64,000 bases of DNA, from assembly GCF_018614975.1 (NCBI RefSeq), contig NZ_JAGGNR010000003.1:1-64000 (forward strand), written 5' to 3'. Position numbers and translations under genes: made by a program. The notes under the pieces are model-generated. The model was given only the letters and a program-made list of their open reading frames with translations, did not search any database and was not told where the DNA came from. This document shows, one piece after another, positions 46,232 to 54,861 of this stretch (its first letter is position 1; each line of letters begins with the position of its first letter). Source of the stretch: Paenibacillus polymyxa. Its GTDB lineage: Bacteria > Bacillota > Bacilli > Paenibacillales > Paenibacillaceae.

Positions 46232-46319
46232 TACCACTCCGATGACAGAACAACCTTCTGATCGCTGTTATCCCAGATTTTTTATATTTGGCTTTACAAG
46301 GAGAAAATCTGGGGATAAA
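46232..46319. repeat. dispersed repeat with hairpin (copy B)
   Basis: The first 48 bases (beginning ACCACTCCGATGACAGAACA) match the sequence at 63953 almost exactly. The copy continues with an inverted repeat: arms TTATCCCAGATTTT (46268-46282) and AAAATCTGGGGATAA (46304-46318). Further repeat-like sequence may extend to about 46410, including a stem AGCTTTC/GAAAGCT. The 374-base gap 46194-46567 holds no gene. Multi-copy, non-coding and structured: a small mobile or REP-like element is a possible explanation. Confidence 0.75.
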
Positions 46320-46470
46320 GGCAAGTGTATGCTTTCGAAGCAGCTTTCTTGCAGAAAGCTTTTAGCTCCACTTCTTCAGGTTATTTCTGTCTTCTACGTT
46401 CTCGTGTAAATGTTTAGTCCAATTTATATAGATAGCTATTACGCATATCTTTATATATTTTAAAACAACG

Positions 46471-46514
46471 AGAGGTTGATTGAAAGCCATCGTTATGGCT
46501 CTCAATCAACCTCT
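46471..46514 (-). terminator. very long hairpin after glsB
   Basis: AGAGGTTGATTGA pairs with its complement, continuing inward through AGCCAT/ATGGCT, giving about 20 pairs with an AACG loop. The minus strand continues with GTTGTTTT, so it can terminate the GlsB-type gene. Confidence 0.75.
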
Positions 46515-46567
46515 TCATTGGTAATGCATTTAGCTGACAACTAATTCAAGAAATTATCTTGATTAAG

Positions 46568-46834
46568 TTACCCGCGACTACGTCCCATCGAACGGAAGAT
46601 CAAGCTTACGATCGCTACAAGAACAATCGCACCAATCAATGCAGGTACAATGTAGAATCCGCCCATCTCAGGACCCATATCGCCCAAGATTACTCCACCT
46701 AACCATCCACCGATAAAACCAGCAATGATGTTACCAATAACACCACCTGGAATGTCACGACCAACGATCAAACCTGCCAACCATCCAATGATACCACCGA
46801 TAATTAATGACCATAACCAACCCATATCATTCAC
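46568..46834 (-). CDS. GlsB/YeaQ/YmgE family stress-associated membrane protein
   Basis: The 88-residue protein consists of three membrane helices with glycine-rich patterns: LIIGGIIGWLAGLIVG, IPGGVIGNIIAGFIGGWLGGVIL and IVPALIGAIVLVAIVSLIF, ending in SMGRSRG. It belongs to the transglycosylase-associated/GlsB family. Its molecular role is not known; members are often stress-induced. GAGGTGA stands just before the ATG. The 326-base gap 46835-47160 upstream shows no gene. Confidence 0.88.
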   Translation of the reverse strand: MNDMGWLWSLIIGGIIGWLAGLIVGRDIPGGVIGNIIAGFIGGWLGGVILGDMGPEMGGFYIVPALIGAIVLVAIVSLIFRSMGRSRG

Positions 46835-47160
46835 CTCTAATTAAAGTTTTTTTGTTGTTGTCTGTCTACTATTAACCGCTACAGAAGCATTTAAACAATT
46901 GGCATAAAAATTTTTGCATATTACCTTTTGTCCCCATGCATCTTCCTCTGCAAAACAAGCCATAGTCAGGTATGGAAACAGATCGCGTTACTTTCCGGCA
47001 TCTCATCAGCTCAAGGCTGCGTTATGTACCTCCCGAAAGTCATTGTATGTTACAGCAGACAAGGTTAGTATCACCAATTGAGGTAGGATTATTTATAGGC
47101 CTATTCTAAAACTTAACGTACATCAAAGTAGCCGTTCCGCTTACGAATCGTTCTTACCGA

Positions 47161-48465
47161 TCAATAAAAGCCTGCACGTCCCTTACCTGGCTGCGCTAGC
47201 CAGGTATGTTTATGGCTCTTGTCCAATTCGCCACGCATCGACTGAATGACTTTCACAATGTCTGTCTGTCCATTCTGATGCCATTCCAGCGCAGCGCTGA
47301 CATACAACTCACCCAGCTGCGCAAGAGAGAAGGTGTCGGTCAGGCGAGCTGCCTCTACCGTGCCTTCTTCACCCGCAAAGACGGTGAAGCCTCGTTGCCG
47401 CAAATATTGCAGGCGAAGCTCTTCATCTGGCAGCGGGATTTCATAAGCCCGGTCGAACCGTCCAGCACGGTTCATAAGGCCCGGGTCTATTTTTTCCGGA
47501 TAATTCGTTGTACCGATCAGGAAAATACCTTCTTTCGACGTAGCTCCATCCAGTGTATTCAGGAAAAAGGAACGGACTTCATCCGGCATCGAATCGATGT
47601 CCTCAATGATCAGTACCATCGGTGCGAGACGCTTGGCTGCCTCGAACACTTCACGCACCGATTCACTATTGGTATACTCCGTAATCTGCCAATACGCAGC
47701 AGGTCCCGGGATACTTCCAGCAATGGATTTCACCAACGTGGTCTTGCCATTCCCCGGATGTCCATACAATAGAATGCCCCGTTTGTACGGGATATCATAA
47801 TCTCTGTAAAAAGAACGATCTGCTTCGAAGAACTGATCCAGCGAGCGGAAAATATCCTGTTTGATATGAGCTGAGAGAACGACATCTTCTCTTCCCACGG
47901 AGCGAGTGATGGATTCAACATGGCGATCGCTGCCATTCCGGGCATCGGTGTATACCGTTACTTTTTTCATATTTTGCTGACGTTCCCGTTCGCGGACACT
48001 TCCCAGAAATTGCTTCATCTCCTCATCACCGACAGCAAAGACAAAGTCTTCACTGTAGATTCCGTTCTCTCGGAAAAATGGAACACGTACAAGCGCAACG
48101 CCCCATTTCGGATAGGCAAATACGTTATTACGAATGGAGTAATGCACACCATAAGTGGGCACATCGCCATCATCATCGTAATGCAACGTCTGAAGCTCCA
48201 GATCCTCGAATATGCGGGCTACCAATTCCACTTCGGCACTGCCATTTTGCAAGTCTTCCCGGAGTAACTCCCAGTATTCATTGTTCGGGTCAGAACTGGC
48301 ATAAAGCTTGTACTCAACTCCATAGCGCTGATGGAGCGCCTCACTGATTCCACGAATCAGCCTTGAGTAGATGGCGTACCCTTCCACTCGAATTCGGGTA
48401 TCATGTTGTTCGTCATAGGTATAGATCGCTTGAGTTGGATCTGTTTGTTTTTCGTTTATTGTCAT
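47161..48465 (-). CDS. AAA family ATPase linked to RtcB
   Basis: The 434-residue protein has an unassigned N-terminal half and an AAA+ module (about 190-400): Walker [13 protein letters not shown], Walker [11 protein letters not shown], sensor-1 [12 protein letters not shown] and the Arg finger in [15 protein letters not shown]. Its ATG shares one base with the stop of the rtcB gene (TAATG), so the two are translationally coupled and probably work together. Reading from the family only, it may remodel or recruit RtcB or RNA substrates. Confidence 0.87.
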   Translation of the reverse strand: MTINEKQTDPTQAIYTYDEQHDTRIRVEGYAIYSRLIRGISEALHQRYGVEYKLYASSDPNNEYWELLREDLQNGSAEVELVARIFEDLELQTLHYDDDGDVPTYGVHYSIRNNVFAYPKWGVALVRVPFFRENGIYSEDFVFAVGDEEMKQFLGSVRERERQQNMKKVTVYTDARNGSDRHVESITRSVGREDVVLSAHIKQDIFRSLDQFFEADRSFYRDYDIPYKRGILLYGHPGNGKTTLVKSIAGSIPGPAAYWQITEYTNSESVREVFEAAKRLAPMVLIIEDIDSMPDEVRSFFLNTLDGATSKEGIFLIGTTNYPEKIDPGLMNRAGRFDRAYEIPLPDEELRLQYLRQRGFTVFAGEEGTVEAARLTDTFSLAQLGELYVSAALEWHQNGQTDIVKVIQSMRGELDKSHKHTWLAQPGKGRAGFY

Positions 48466-49928
48466 TATTTCGCTCCCTTTACCGCTACAAGCGGTTTGCA
48501 TTTGGCTACAACTTGAGCCAGGCCTGCGCCGGTAACACTGTCTATAATTTCATCTACATTTTTATAAGCCTGAGGAGATTCATCAATAATGGATGCAAGT
48601 GAGCGTTGGTTTACCACGATCTCATCTTCTGTACCCACACCTAATGCCGCAGCAAAATCTTCCACGCTAATCAATCGTTTTGTTGCCGTCCGTGAACGGA
48701 TGCGACCCGCACCGTGACATATTGAATAATAATTATCAACACCCTGCGGCTGACCCACCATGATATATGAAGCAGTTCCCATGGACCCCGGAATAAGCGC
48801 CGGATGTCCTGTTGCCAGATAAGGCTTTGGATTGTCCGGGTGACCTGCTGGCAACGCACGTGTCGCACCTTTACGATGTACAAAAACGGAACCTTGGTCT
48901 GCGTTAGATTCCTCCCAGGCATAGTTGTGCATCAGATCGTATAACGTACGGAATTCACATTTGGAGCCAAACACATCCCGGAATGCTTCGCGAATAGCAT
49001 ACGCAATCAGGTGCCGATTGACAACAGCGTAATTCAATGCAGAATACATCATGTTCACATAATGACGACCTTCCGCATGCTCCAGTGGAGCAAATACCAG
49101 TCTGGGATCGGATGTACCCAGGTTAAGCCGCTGCATGACTTGGGCAATCGCTGATGAACTCGCCTGACTTACATAACCCCCCCATGCACGAGAGCCGGAA
49201 TGAATCATGACCACGACCTGTCCATCATACAGCCCCCAAGCTTCGGCGATTTCACGATTCTCTTCAGCGATCTCAATCGCCTGGATCTCGGCAAAATGAT
49301 TCCCCCCACCCAGTGTTCCGAGCTGACGATGCGAACGATGCCACGTCATATCAGGAACGTGGTTTAACACATCCTCATCGTATCTGAATTTGCTGCTTTC
49401 CACATGTGTCATCGCGGTTGATTTTTTCGGTGTATAGCTGTCCGGAATATACTTTTTGGGTAAACCATGCAGCCCTTTACGAACGATATGCTCCAGTCTT
49501 ATATCCGAGTAATGACCTCTCTGGTTCGCTTCCATCGGCAATACTTTCTCAATGGCCTTGACGAGTTTGCGACGGAGCTTGATGTCTTTCAATTCGTCCT
49601 TGTGCAAGTTCGTCATATGCACTCGCATGCCACAGCCAATGTCACTGCCCACGATGGAGGGAGAAACATATCCGCTCTGCGCATCCCATACGGCCGTCGT
49701 TCCAATGCACGTACCTACACCGACGTGTACGTCTGGCGTGTAACTCATATAAGAGATTCCCGGAATCTGCAGATTATTGTTTGCCATCTCGAACACCTTG
49801 TAATCGAGCGAAGAGAATAGCTGTTGCGCCGCATATACGGTTAGGTCGCCTGCAGGCAATTTTACTTCATGCCGGTAGCCACCTGCGACTTCATTTGGAT
49901 TAGCAAATAAATTAAATTCTGTATTCAT
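48465..49928 (-). CDS. rtcB: RtcB-type RNA ligase
   Basis: The 487-residue protein joins RNA 2',3'-cyclic phosphate or 3'-phosphate ends to 5'-OH ends using GTP and Mn2+. Landmarks include [10 protein letters not shown] (metal Asp and Cys), [25 protein letters not shown] and the guanylylated His in [10 protein letters not shown]. The length is within the range of the family. There is no archease gene in the window; an AAA ATPase takes the adjacent place. The upstream leader is long and structured and includes a terminator, so expression may be attenuated. AAGGA lies about 14 bases before the ATG. Confidence 0.93.
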   Translation of the reverse strand: MNTEFNLFANPNEVAGGYRHEVKLPAGDLTVYAAQQLFSSLDYKVFEMANNNLQIPGISYMSYTPDVHVGVGTCIGTTAVWDAQSGYVSPSIVGSDIGCGMRVHMTNLHKDELKDIKLRRKLVKAIEKVLPMEANQRGHYSDIRLEHIVRKGLHGLPKKYIPDSYTPKKSTAMTHVESSKFRYDEDVLNHVPDMTWHRSHRQLGTLGGGNHFAEIQAIEIAEENREIAEAWGLYDGQVVVMIHSGSRAWGGYVSQASSSAIAQVMQRLNLGTSDPRLVFAPLEHAEGRHYVNMMYSALNYAVVNRHLIAYAIREAFRDVFGSKCEFRTLYDLMHNYAWEESNADQGSVFVHRKGATRALPAGHPDNPKPYLATGHPALIPGSMGTASYIMVGQPQGVDNYYSICHGAGRIRSRTATKRLISVEDFAAALGVGTEDEIVVNQRSLASIIDESPQAYKNVDEIIDSVTGAGLAQVVAKCKPLVAVKGAK

Positions 49929-49996
49929 AAAAGTGTATTATTCCTTCCTGTACGTTCAGCAAATTCGGTTTGCTGATTCCTATTGTAAAATAAAAC

Positions 49997-50027
49997 TAAA
50001 AAAAGCCATAGGCTAATCGCCCATGAC
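49997..50027 (-). terminator. terminator-like hairpin in the rtcB leader
   Basis: The minus-strand hairpin CATGGGC-GATTA-GCCTATG is followed by a run of seven T residues about 70 bases before the rtcB ATG. Because the TerC gene upstream has its own terminator at 50360, this one lies inside the rtcB leader and can attenuate it. Confidence 0.65.
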
Positions 50028-50041
50028 TTCTACTGAATGAC

Positions 50042-50152
50042 AATAACGGAGAACAGGACAGCATAAACATGCTGTGTGTCTGTCATCCATCGCTATAATA
50101 TAAGCGAAGAACACATATCGATTATAAACCTGCTAAACGATATGCCTATCCC
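50042..50152 (-). ncRNA. structured part of the rtcB leader
   Basis: Two hairpins are seen on the minus strand before the terminator: CATATCG/CGATATG with a 17-base loop, and ACAGCAT/ATGCTGT with a 4-base loop. They might compete with the terminator or with a binding protein. This is a candidate regulatory RNA without a known family. Confidence 0.4.
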
Positions 50153-50248
50153 CTATGTCGACCGTATGAGGCCAATGAAACGATGAGCCGGATATGCTAT
50201 TGTATCTACGTTGCGCCCTGTTTGAATCCAACCATAACCAAGCATCAT
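50153..50248 (-). CDS. possible 31-residue leader peptide upstream of rtcB
   Basis: An ATG lies nine bases after GGGAGG and opens a frame MMLGYGWIQTGRNVDTIAYP ending at a TAG, inside the long rtcB leader. It is small and unlike any known leader peptide, but the ribosome site is good and its place between a strong promoter and a terminator-like stem fits a regulatory uORF. Confidence 0.35.
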   Translation of the reverse strand: MMLGYGWIQTGRNVDTIAYPAHRFIGLIRST

Positions 50249-50281
50249 GTCTCTCGGCCTCCCTTCGTTAATGTTAGTCTT

Positions 50282-50311
50282 ATATTAAGGGGACTAGAAT
50301 TCATGTGTCAA
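50282..50311 (-). promoter_or_regulatory. likely sigma-A promoter of the rtcB operon
   Basis: TTGACA and TAATAT are 18 bases apart on the minus strand. Transcription would begin near 50275, leaving a leader of about 345 bases before rtcB. Confidence 0.6.
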
Positions 50312-50359
50312 CCCTTTTCTTGGAAATTGATCCATGATGCATATTTCATATGTAAACAA

Positions 50360-50394
50360 AAACAGGAGACTGTCCTAGGACAGTCTCCTGTTTT
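50360..50394. terminator. terminator after the TerC gene
   Basis: A perfect hairpin (AACAGGAGACTGTC and complement, CTAG centre) flanked by AAA and TTTT lies about 37 bases beyond the TerC stop. Confidence 0.9.
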
Positions 50395-50430
50395 GCAGCT
50401 AATAATGATGTTGTTAGCGTAACATGATTA

Positions 50431-51252
50431 TTACAATCCTGCTTGTTTATCCAACTCTTCAACCGGGTTTTCATCTTCTTTTTCAGGAACTTTGGAAGAC
50501 AGCAACCAACCACATACCGCAATGGTAATCAGTACAATATAGAATCCGAATTTCCAAATTTTATTTTCCGGGAAATGCTCATCCAGAACACCCAATGAAG
50601 GGTGTGCAAGTGTAATAACTGCCAACTTAACCCCTACCCAACCTACGATCACAAAAGCCGCAACTTCAAGCCCCGGACGGGAATGAAGCAATTTTACAAA
50701 GTATGTGGCTGCAAAACGCATGATCACAAGCCCGATGAATCCACCGAGGAAGATAACGATAAACTGTCCACCGTCAAGTCCCCCAATTGCAGGCAATCCA
50801 CTTGGCGGCAACGCCACGGCCAAAGCAACAGCAGCCAGAATGGAATCAACTGCAAATGCGATATCCGCTACTTCGACTTTGAATACGGTCATCCAGAAAC
50901 CAGATTTTTTTCTCGGTTTCTTAGAAGTCGAATCAGCTGCTTCATCTGTTTTATTTCGACTACCAAGTATCTTTTTAACGATGTGGTTAATCGAAATGTA
51001 CAGGAGATACAGGGCACCGATCGCTTGTACTTGCCATACATCGACCAGGAAAGAGATCAGGAACAACGAGCCTAAACGGAACACAAATGCACCCATCAGA
51101 CCATAGAACAACGCTTTTTTGCGCTTATCTTCAGGCAAGTGTTTAACCATAATTGCGAGTACCAATGCATTATCTGCTGCGAGTAATCCTTCTAGGACCA
51201 CTAAGACAGCCAGCACCCACCCGTATTCTAATAATAATGTAACATCCAACAT
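50431..51252 (-). CDS. TerC family membrane protein (YkoY/MeeY-like)
   Basis: The 273-residue protein has the TerC fold with about seven helices: WVLAVLVVLEGLLAADNALVLAIMV (the conserved acidic EG..ADNA motif), VFRLGSLFLISFLV, LYISINHIVKKI, FWMTVFKVEVADIAFAVDSILAAVALA and FIGLVIMRFAATYFV. Relatives in Bacillus export manganese to load secreted enzymes. It is preceded by a yybP-ykoY riboswitch, the known Mn2+-responsive control for such genes. The start is the ATG right after AAGGAGGAG; a longer frame is rejected. Confidence 0.9.
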   Translation of the reverse strand: MLDVTLLLEYGWVLAVLVVLEGLLAADNALVLAIMVKHLPEDKRKKALFYGLMGAFVFRLGSLFLISFLVDVWQVQAIGALYLLYISINHIVKKILGSRNKTDEAADSTSKKPRKKSGFWMTVFKVEVADIAFAVDSILAAVALAVALPPSGLPAIGGLDGGQFIVIFLGGFIGLVIMRFAATYFVKLLHSRPGLEVAAFVIVGWVGVKLAVITLAHPSLGVLDEHFPENKIWKFGFYIVLITIAVCGWLLSSKVPEKEDENPVEELDKQAGL

Positions 51253-51282
51253 TGACTCCTCCTTAATATTCTTATGATGTAC

Positions 51283-51320
51283 AAAAAAAAGGACCTTTAC
51301 CATACTGGTAAGGTCCTTTT
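51283..51320 (-). terminator. expression-platform terminator of the Mn riboswitch
   Basis: On the minus strand AAAAGGACCTTACC and GGTAAAGGTCCTTTT pair, followed by seven T residues, between the riboswitch and the TerC gene. It is the ON/OFF stem for the switch. Confidence 0.85.
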
Positions 51321-51329
51321 ATATCCACA

Positions 51330-51455
51330 AAAAGAGATCTTTACCGAGCATAAAAACTTGGTAAAGGTCTCGCTAACAACAAAATTGCTGCCAATAAAGC
51401 CGGGGATATGATCCCGAACTGACGACTTTACTGTAAAAGCTACTCCCCTTTAACA
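51330..51455 (-). ncRNA. yybP-ykoY manganese riboswitch
   Basis: On the minus strand the leader begins TTAAAGGGGAGTAGC, the hallmark of the yybP-ykoY aptamer, then CAGTAAAGTCGTCAGTTCGG and a later TAGCGAGACC arm that closes the element. An intrinsic terminator follows, giving Mn2+-dependent anti-termination of the TerC gene. The recognition is based on this consensus and its canonical target. Confidence 0.88.
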
Positions 51456-51525
51456 GGAATATGTAGTTTTAGTTGGAACGGGTCGTTTAACCTGTACTCA
51501 TCATATTTCATAACGTTAAATAAAG

Positions 51526-51837
51526 TCAAGCTTTATTTAGTTGACGATACAGCTTACGGAATACGACAACATCGTAGATCATATTCCCCAGTGGAATGAA
51601 AGAAACAAAGAACAGAGCAATTGGACGGCGCAGACGCCACTTCTGTGAGGTGTACAGACTCACCATAAATAACAAATACATTAAAAACAAAAAACCGTAC
51701 AGATTTCCAAACCATGTGACAGCCTGCGGCATAACCCCGGCATCTCTCAACGGAAAAGCAACAAACAGTAGCAACACGTACGAAATTCCCTGCAACCACA
51801 ACATCAGCCGGAAGCGCCCCAGCATAGAATGTAACAT
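51526..51837 (-). CDS. DUF3817 membrane protein
   Basis: The 103-residue protein has three membrane segments: MLGRFRLMLWLQGISYVLLLFV, WFGNLYGFLFLMYLLFMVSL and RRPIALFFVSFIPLGNMIYD. It matches the small DUF3817 family (integral membrane protein); the role is unknown. The start at 51837 follows AGGAGG; an extension is rejected. It lies upstream of a divergent glycosyltransferase. Confidence 0.8.
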   Translation of the reverse strand: MLHSMLGRFRLMLWLQGISYVLLLFVAFPLRDAGVMPQAVTWFGNLYGFLFLMYLLFMVSLYTSQKWRLRRPIALFFVSFIPLGNMIYDVVVFRKLYRQLNKA

Positions 51838-52048
51838 TATTTTCCTCCTGCTTTTATGTAACGAATTCAATTGTTCCCGTACAGTATACCACAAAAGCTG
51901 AATATCTCCGCTTCATTCCATGCAGCAGATTATTCCTGCACGCTCATATGGGGGTTCACCTACCTTTTTTCAGGAGCCAAATGCCTCAGCTTCTCATAAG
52001 ATATATGACAAAGATTGTTACAGATGTCGGACAAGGAGGAGCCTGATC

Positions 52049-53152
52049 ATGAAAATAGCTATGGTTGCACCCGAGAAATTGCCTTTGCCCGGTAATGGTT
52101 CCGTGGAAATCTGTATCCTGGGCATCGCCCGTGAACTTGCCCATCGCCATCAGGTGACCATTATAAGTCGTCAAATGGAAGGTCTCGCCGCCACAGAACA
52201 GATCGACGGTATCACTATTCAACGTGTCCCTGCATCGAATCCTGTCATGTACACCAAAGCAATCATACGTCTGTTATCCAAACAAATCTACGATGTAATT
52301 CAAGTGGATAACAGACCACGAAGTATGGCTACCATCAAACGAGCTTTTCCACGCACACCTGTTGTACTCTATCTTCACTCGTTAACGTTCGCTCAGCCCG
52401 GACCTTCCAGACTCACATTGATGAAAAAAGCTGATTGGATTGCCGTCAACAGTCATTCCCTGCGACAAAGGCTAGGCCGTAGATTTCCGCTGGTAAAACG
52501 CCGGATGAGTGTAGTTCCATTAGGTGCAGATCTAAGCCGCTTCAGGCCTGTTGAATCTAGCGAAGAACAGATTCATCTGCGTACACAATTTGGAATAACT
52601 AAACCATTCTCTATTCTGTATGTCGGCAGGCTCATCCCTGGAAAAGGTGTAGACGTATTAATTCGTGCGACTGCCCTCCTTCAGCGACAGACGCCTGTTC
52701 AACTGGTTGTGGCAGGCAAAGGTCCTCCGTCTTACATGCGTAAACTTCGCGAGCTTGCCCATAAACAAAAAGTCCATGTTTCCTTCCGTGGTCAGATAAA
52801 CCATGAGCATATCGATCAGTTGTATCGGGCCGTCGATTGCCTGGTCTGTCCATCTCAAGAACATGAAGCTTTTGGCCTGGTTAATGTTGAGGCGATGGCT
52901 TCAGGATTACCCGTCATTGCTTCGGATAATGGAGGTATTCGCGAGATTATTGAATCAGGTATCAATGGATACCTTGTCACCGCTTATAAGCGTCCCCAAC
53001 GTTTCGCCTCTTGCCTGTACAAACTTGCAAGCAATCCCACTTTTGCCGAGATGTTAGGGAAGGCTGGCCGAGACAGCGCAAGGGCACATTTCAGTTGGGC
53101 AAGAACAGCCATGCATCTGGAATCGACCTATACCAGGCTCATCCGTAAATGA
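52049..53152 (+). CDS. GT4 glycosyltransferase, spore-coat CotSA-like
   Basis: The 367-residue enzyme has the GT4 (GT-B) fold. The N-terminal motif MKIAMVAPEKLPLPGNGSVE resembles CotSA of Bacillus, and IQVDNRPRSMATIKRAF matches its domain. The donor site is SILYVGRLIPGKGVDVLIRA, then FRGQINHEHIDQLYRAVDCLVCPS and EAFGLVNVEAMASGLPVIASDNGG. It is soluble. AAGGAGG stands nine bases before the ATG, so a longer frame is rejected. It could glycosylate a spore-coat component; that is inference. Confidence 0.85.
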   Translation: MKIAMVAPEKLPLPGNGSVEICILGIARELAHRHQVTIISRQMEGLAATEQIDGITIQRVPASNPVMYTKAIIRLLSKQIYDVIQVDNRPRSMATIKRAFPRTPVVLYLHSLTFAQPGPSRLTLMKKADWIAVNSHSLRQRLGRRFPLVKRRMSVVPLGADLSRFRPVESSEEQIHLRTQFGITKPFSILYVGRLIPGKGVDVLIRATALLQRQTPVQLVVAGKGPPSYMRKLRELAHKQKVHVSFRGQINHEHIDQLYRAVDCLVCPSQEHEAFGLVNVEAMASGLPVIASDNGGIREIIESGINGYLVTAYKRPQRFASCLYKLASNPTFAEMLGKAGRDSARAHFSWARTAMHLESTYTRLIRK

Positions 53153-53208
53153 GCCTTCTTCTACTAGGATGATCATTTTGACAAAAATGAACAAGCTCTT
53201 TAAGAAGA

Positions 53209-53571
53209 TCAAGCTTTTTCACGAAATTGCCATCCCTTAATCAAAGTATCCATCTGCGGAACAAGCATGTGACTCATCTCAACTAACTCCATAATAACCA
53301 TATCTCTCATCATGAACCGTACTTTGGCACATGTTAGTTGATGAAATACATCGTAGAATGCCGTCCCGGTCCAACATCCATGAGGTACGACATGCGGATC
53401 ATTAACGATATAACCTACAGCTCCAATCGGGGGAATAACAACCTTAATCGCTTGACGATCCAAACGATTATCTGGATCTTTGACGAGATACACGGTATCC
53501 CCCACATTTAGAGCCTGTACTCCATGGTAGTGGTCCATCCCATGCATAGCTGCGAATAATTTGGTGCTCAT
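53209..53571 (-). CDS. HIRAN-domain protein
   Basis: The 120-residue protein is nearly all a HIRAN domain: FAAMHGMDHYHGVQALNVGDTVYLVKDPDNRLDRQAIKVV, then GAVGYIVNDPHVV. Such domains in HLTF bind single-stranded DNA 3' ends; stand-alone bacterial ones are uncharacterised. It is 34 bases downstream of a WYL-type regulator gene on the same strand. Confidence 0.72.
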   Translation of the reverse strand: MSTKLFAAMHGMDHYHGVQALNVGDTVYLVKDPDNRLDRQAIKVVIPPIGAVGYIVNDPHVVPHGCWTGTAFYDVFHQLTCAKVRFMMRDMVIMELVEMSHMLVPQMDTLIKGWQFREKA

Positions 53572-53604
53572 ATTACCTTCTCCTTTTCCTGTATATCTCC
53601 ATGT

Positions 53605-54585
53605 TTAAAATTTTAACAAAGGTACATCCGTTTCATATTGTTCCAACCACTCGACAAGTTGCCTGCGTATCTCTCTACGAAACTCACGAGGTTCAAGTAC
53701 CTCTGCCTCTGGCCCAAATTGATACAACCATTTCAAAAATTCTCTGCTGCTATTCAGCGTCACTTCAAATAACAATCCCCCATCCGACATATTCGTCATT
53801 CGCGGGCGAACAAACATTTCTTCTTCTTTTATGTAGGGGGCTATTTTCTCAGAGAATCTTACCTTGAAATGGATATTTTCGTCTCCACGGTCAATGGACC
53901 ATGTGTTCTTCATGTACTGCGTTATGTTGAAATCACCCTTGTCGAAACCGGCATTTGTTCGTGTTACATCCAAAAAACGGCTAATTCGAAACAATCGAAC
54001 TTTTTGCAGCAAATGACAGTATCCGATCAAATAAAAACGTTGATCACGTGGAATGAGATAATAGGGATCGATATCGCGAACTGTAATCTCATTTCTTGTC
54101 AGCGTATGATATTCAGTACGAATGGTTTGCTGGCTTAGAATAGCTTCGATGATGGGAATCAGCAAATTCGGGTCTTTTCCTTCCTCACGATAAGCTGGCG
54201 TGCCCATCCGAATGATTCCCGCAATATTCTCTACAATGTCACTGTTTCTTGATTTTAATTTGGTATGAGCCGACATAACCTTGTCAAAAGCTGAATCGAA
54301 CTCAGCAGGTAACTTAGAGGTATCAACTACGGACGGGAGCAAGGAGAAGACCATTGCTTCCTGTTCAGTAAAATCTAATGGATACATCGCAAACTCACCA
54401 ATAAATCGGTAACCTTTGCCGTATCCTTCATTCATAATCGGGGCGACCCTATCCAAAATCCGGAGATCACGATAAATCGTGCGTACAGTCGTACCGCATT
54501 TCAGCGCCAATTCCTTGGCCGAAATTCCAGGATTCGCTTGTATAGCCTGAAGTATACGCAGCAGACGAATTAATTTCTCTGTCAT
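53605..54585 (-). CDS. YafY-type transcriptional regulator (HTH + WYL)
   Basis: The 326-residue protein has an N-terminal HTH (LIRLLRILQAIQANPGISAKELALKCGTTVRTIYRDLRILD) and a WYL domain (about 150-240, with IRTEYHTLTRNEITVRDIDPYYLIPRDQRFYLIGYCH). A WCX-type tail follows. WYL proteins sense nucleotides or other small ligands, often in DNA-damage or defence regulons. It probably regulates the short HIRAN gene downstream, but this is inference. Confidence 0.88.
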   Translation of the reverse strand: MTEKLIRLLRILQAIQANPGISAKELALKCGTTVRTIYRDLRILDRVAPIMNEGYGKGYRFIGEFAMYPLDFTEQEAMVFSLLPSVVDTSKLPAEFDSAFDKVMSAHTKLKSRNSDIVENIAGIIRMGTPAYREEGKDPNLLIPIIEAILSQQTIRTEYHTLTRNEITVRDIDPYYLIPRDQRFYLIGYCHLLQKVRLFRISRFLDVTRTNAGFDKGDFNITQYMKNTWSIDRGDENIHFKVRFSEKIAPYIKEEEMFVRPRMTNMSDGGLLFEVTLNSSREFLKWLYQFGPEAEVLEPREFRREIRRQLVEWLEQYETDVPLLKF

Positions 54586-54811
54586 GTAGTCTCTCCCCTT
54601 CGATATTTTATCGGCAAGGAAAACTAGTTCCTTTAGTACAGAACTAAATCTTTAGTCCCAATTTTATTTTCGCAATTTCACCATTTTCGTATAGTCCAAT
54701 TGCACTTTTACCCCCTTTTAATATACATTCTCTTACTTGCTTGCGTAAAACATAAACCCAAAAGGCTTCAAACCTAAGCCTGAAAGCCTATACAATTTTC
54801 TAAAAATAATA

Positions 54812-54850
54812 CAAAAAAAGCCCTGATCTCTACAAAGAGACAAGGCTTTT
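54812..54850 (-). terminator. terminator downstream of an orphan gene
   Basis: Minus-strand AAAAGCCTTGTCTCT and AGAGATCAGGGCTTTT pair and are followed by seven T residues, just beyond the stop of the next gene. Confidence 0.8.
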
Positions 54851-54861
54851 CTCGAAAATTA

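Noticed and set aside
46835..46930. sigma-B-like promoter (GTTTAA, then GGTTAA) ahead of the GlsB-type gene
   Set aside because: The -10 matches only four of six positions, and Paenibacillus is not known to rely on sigma-B.
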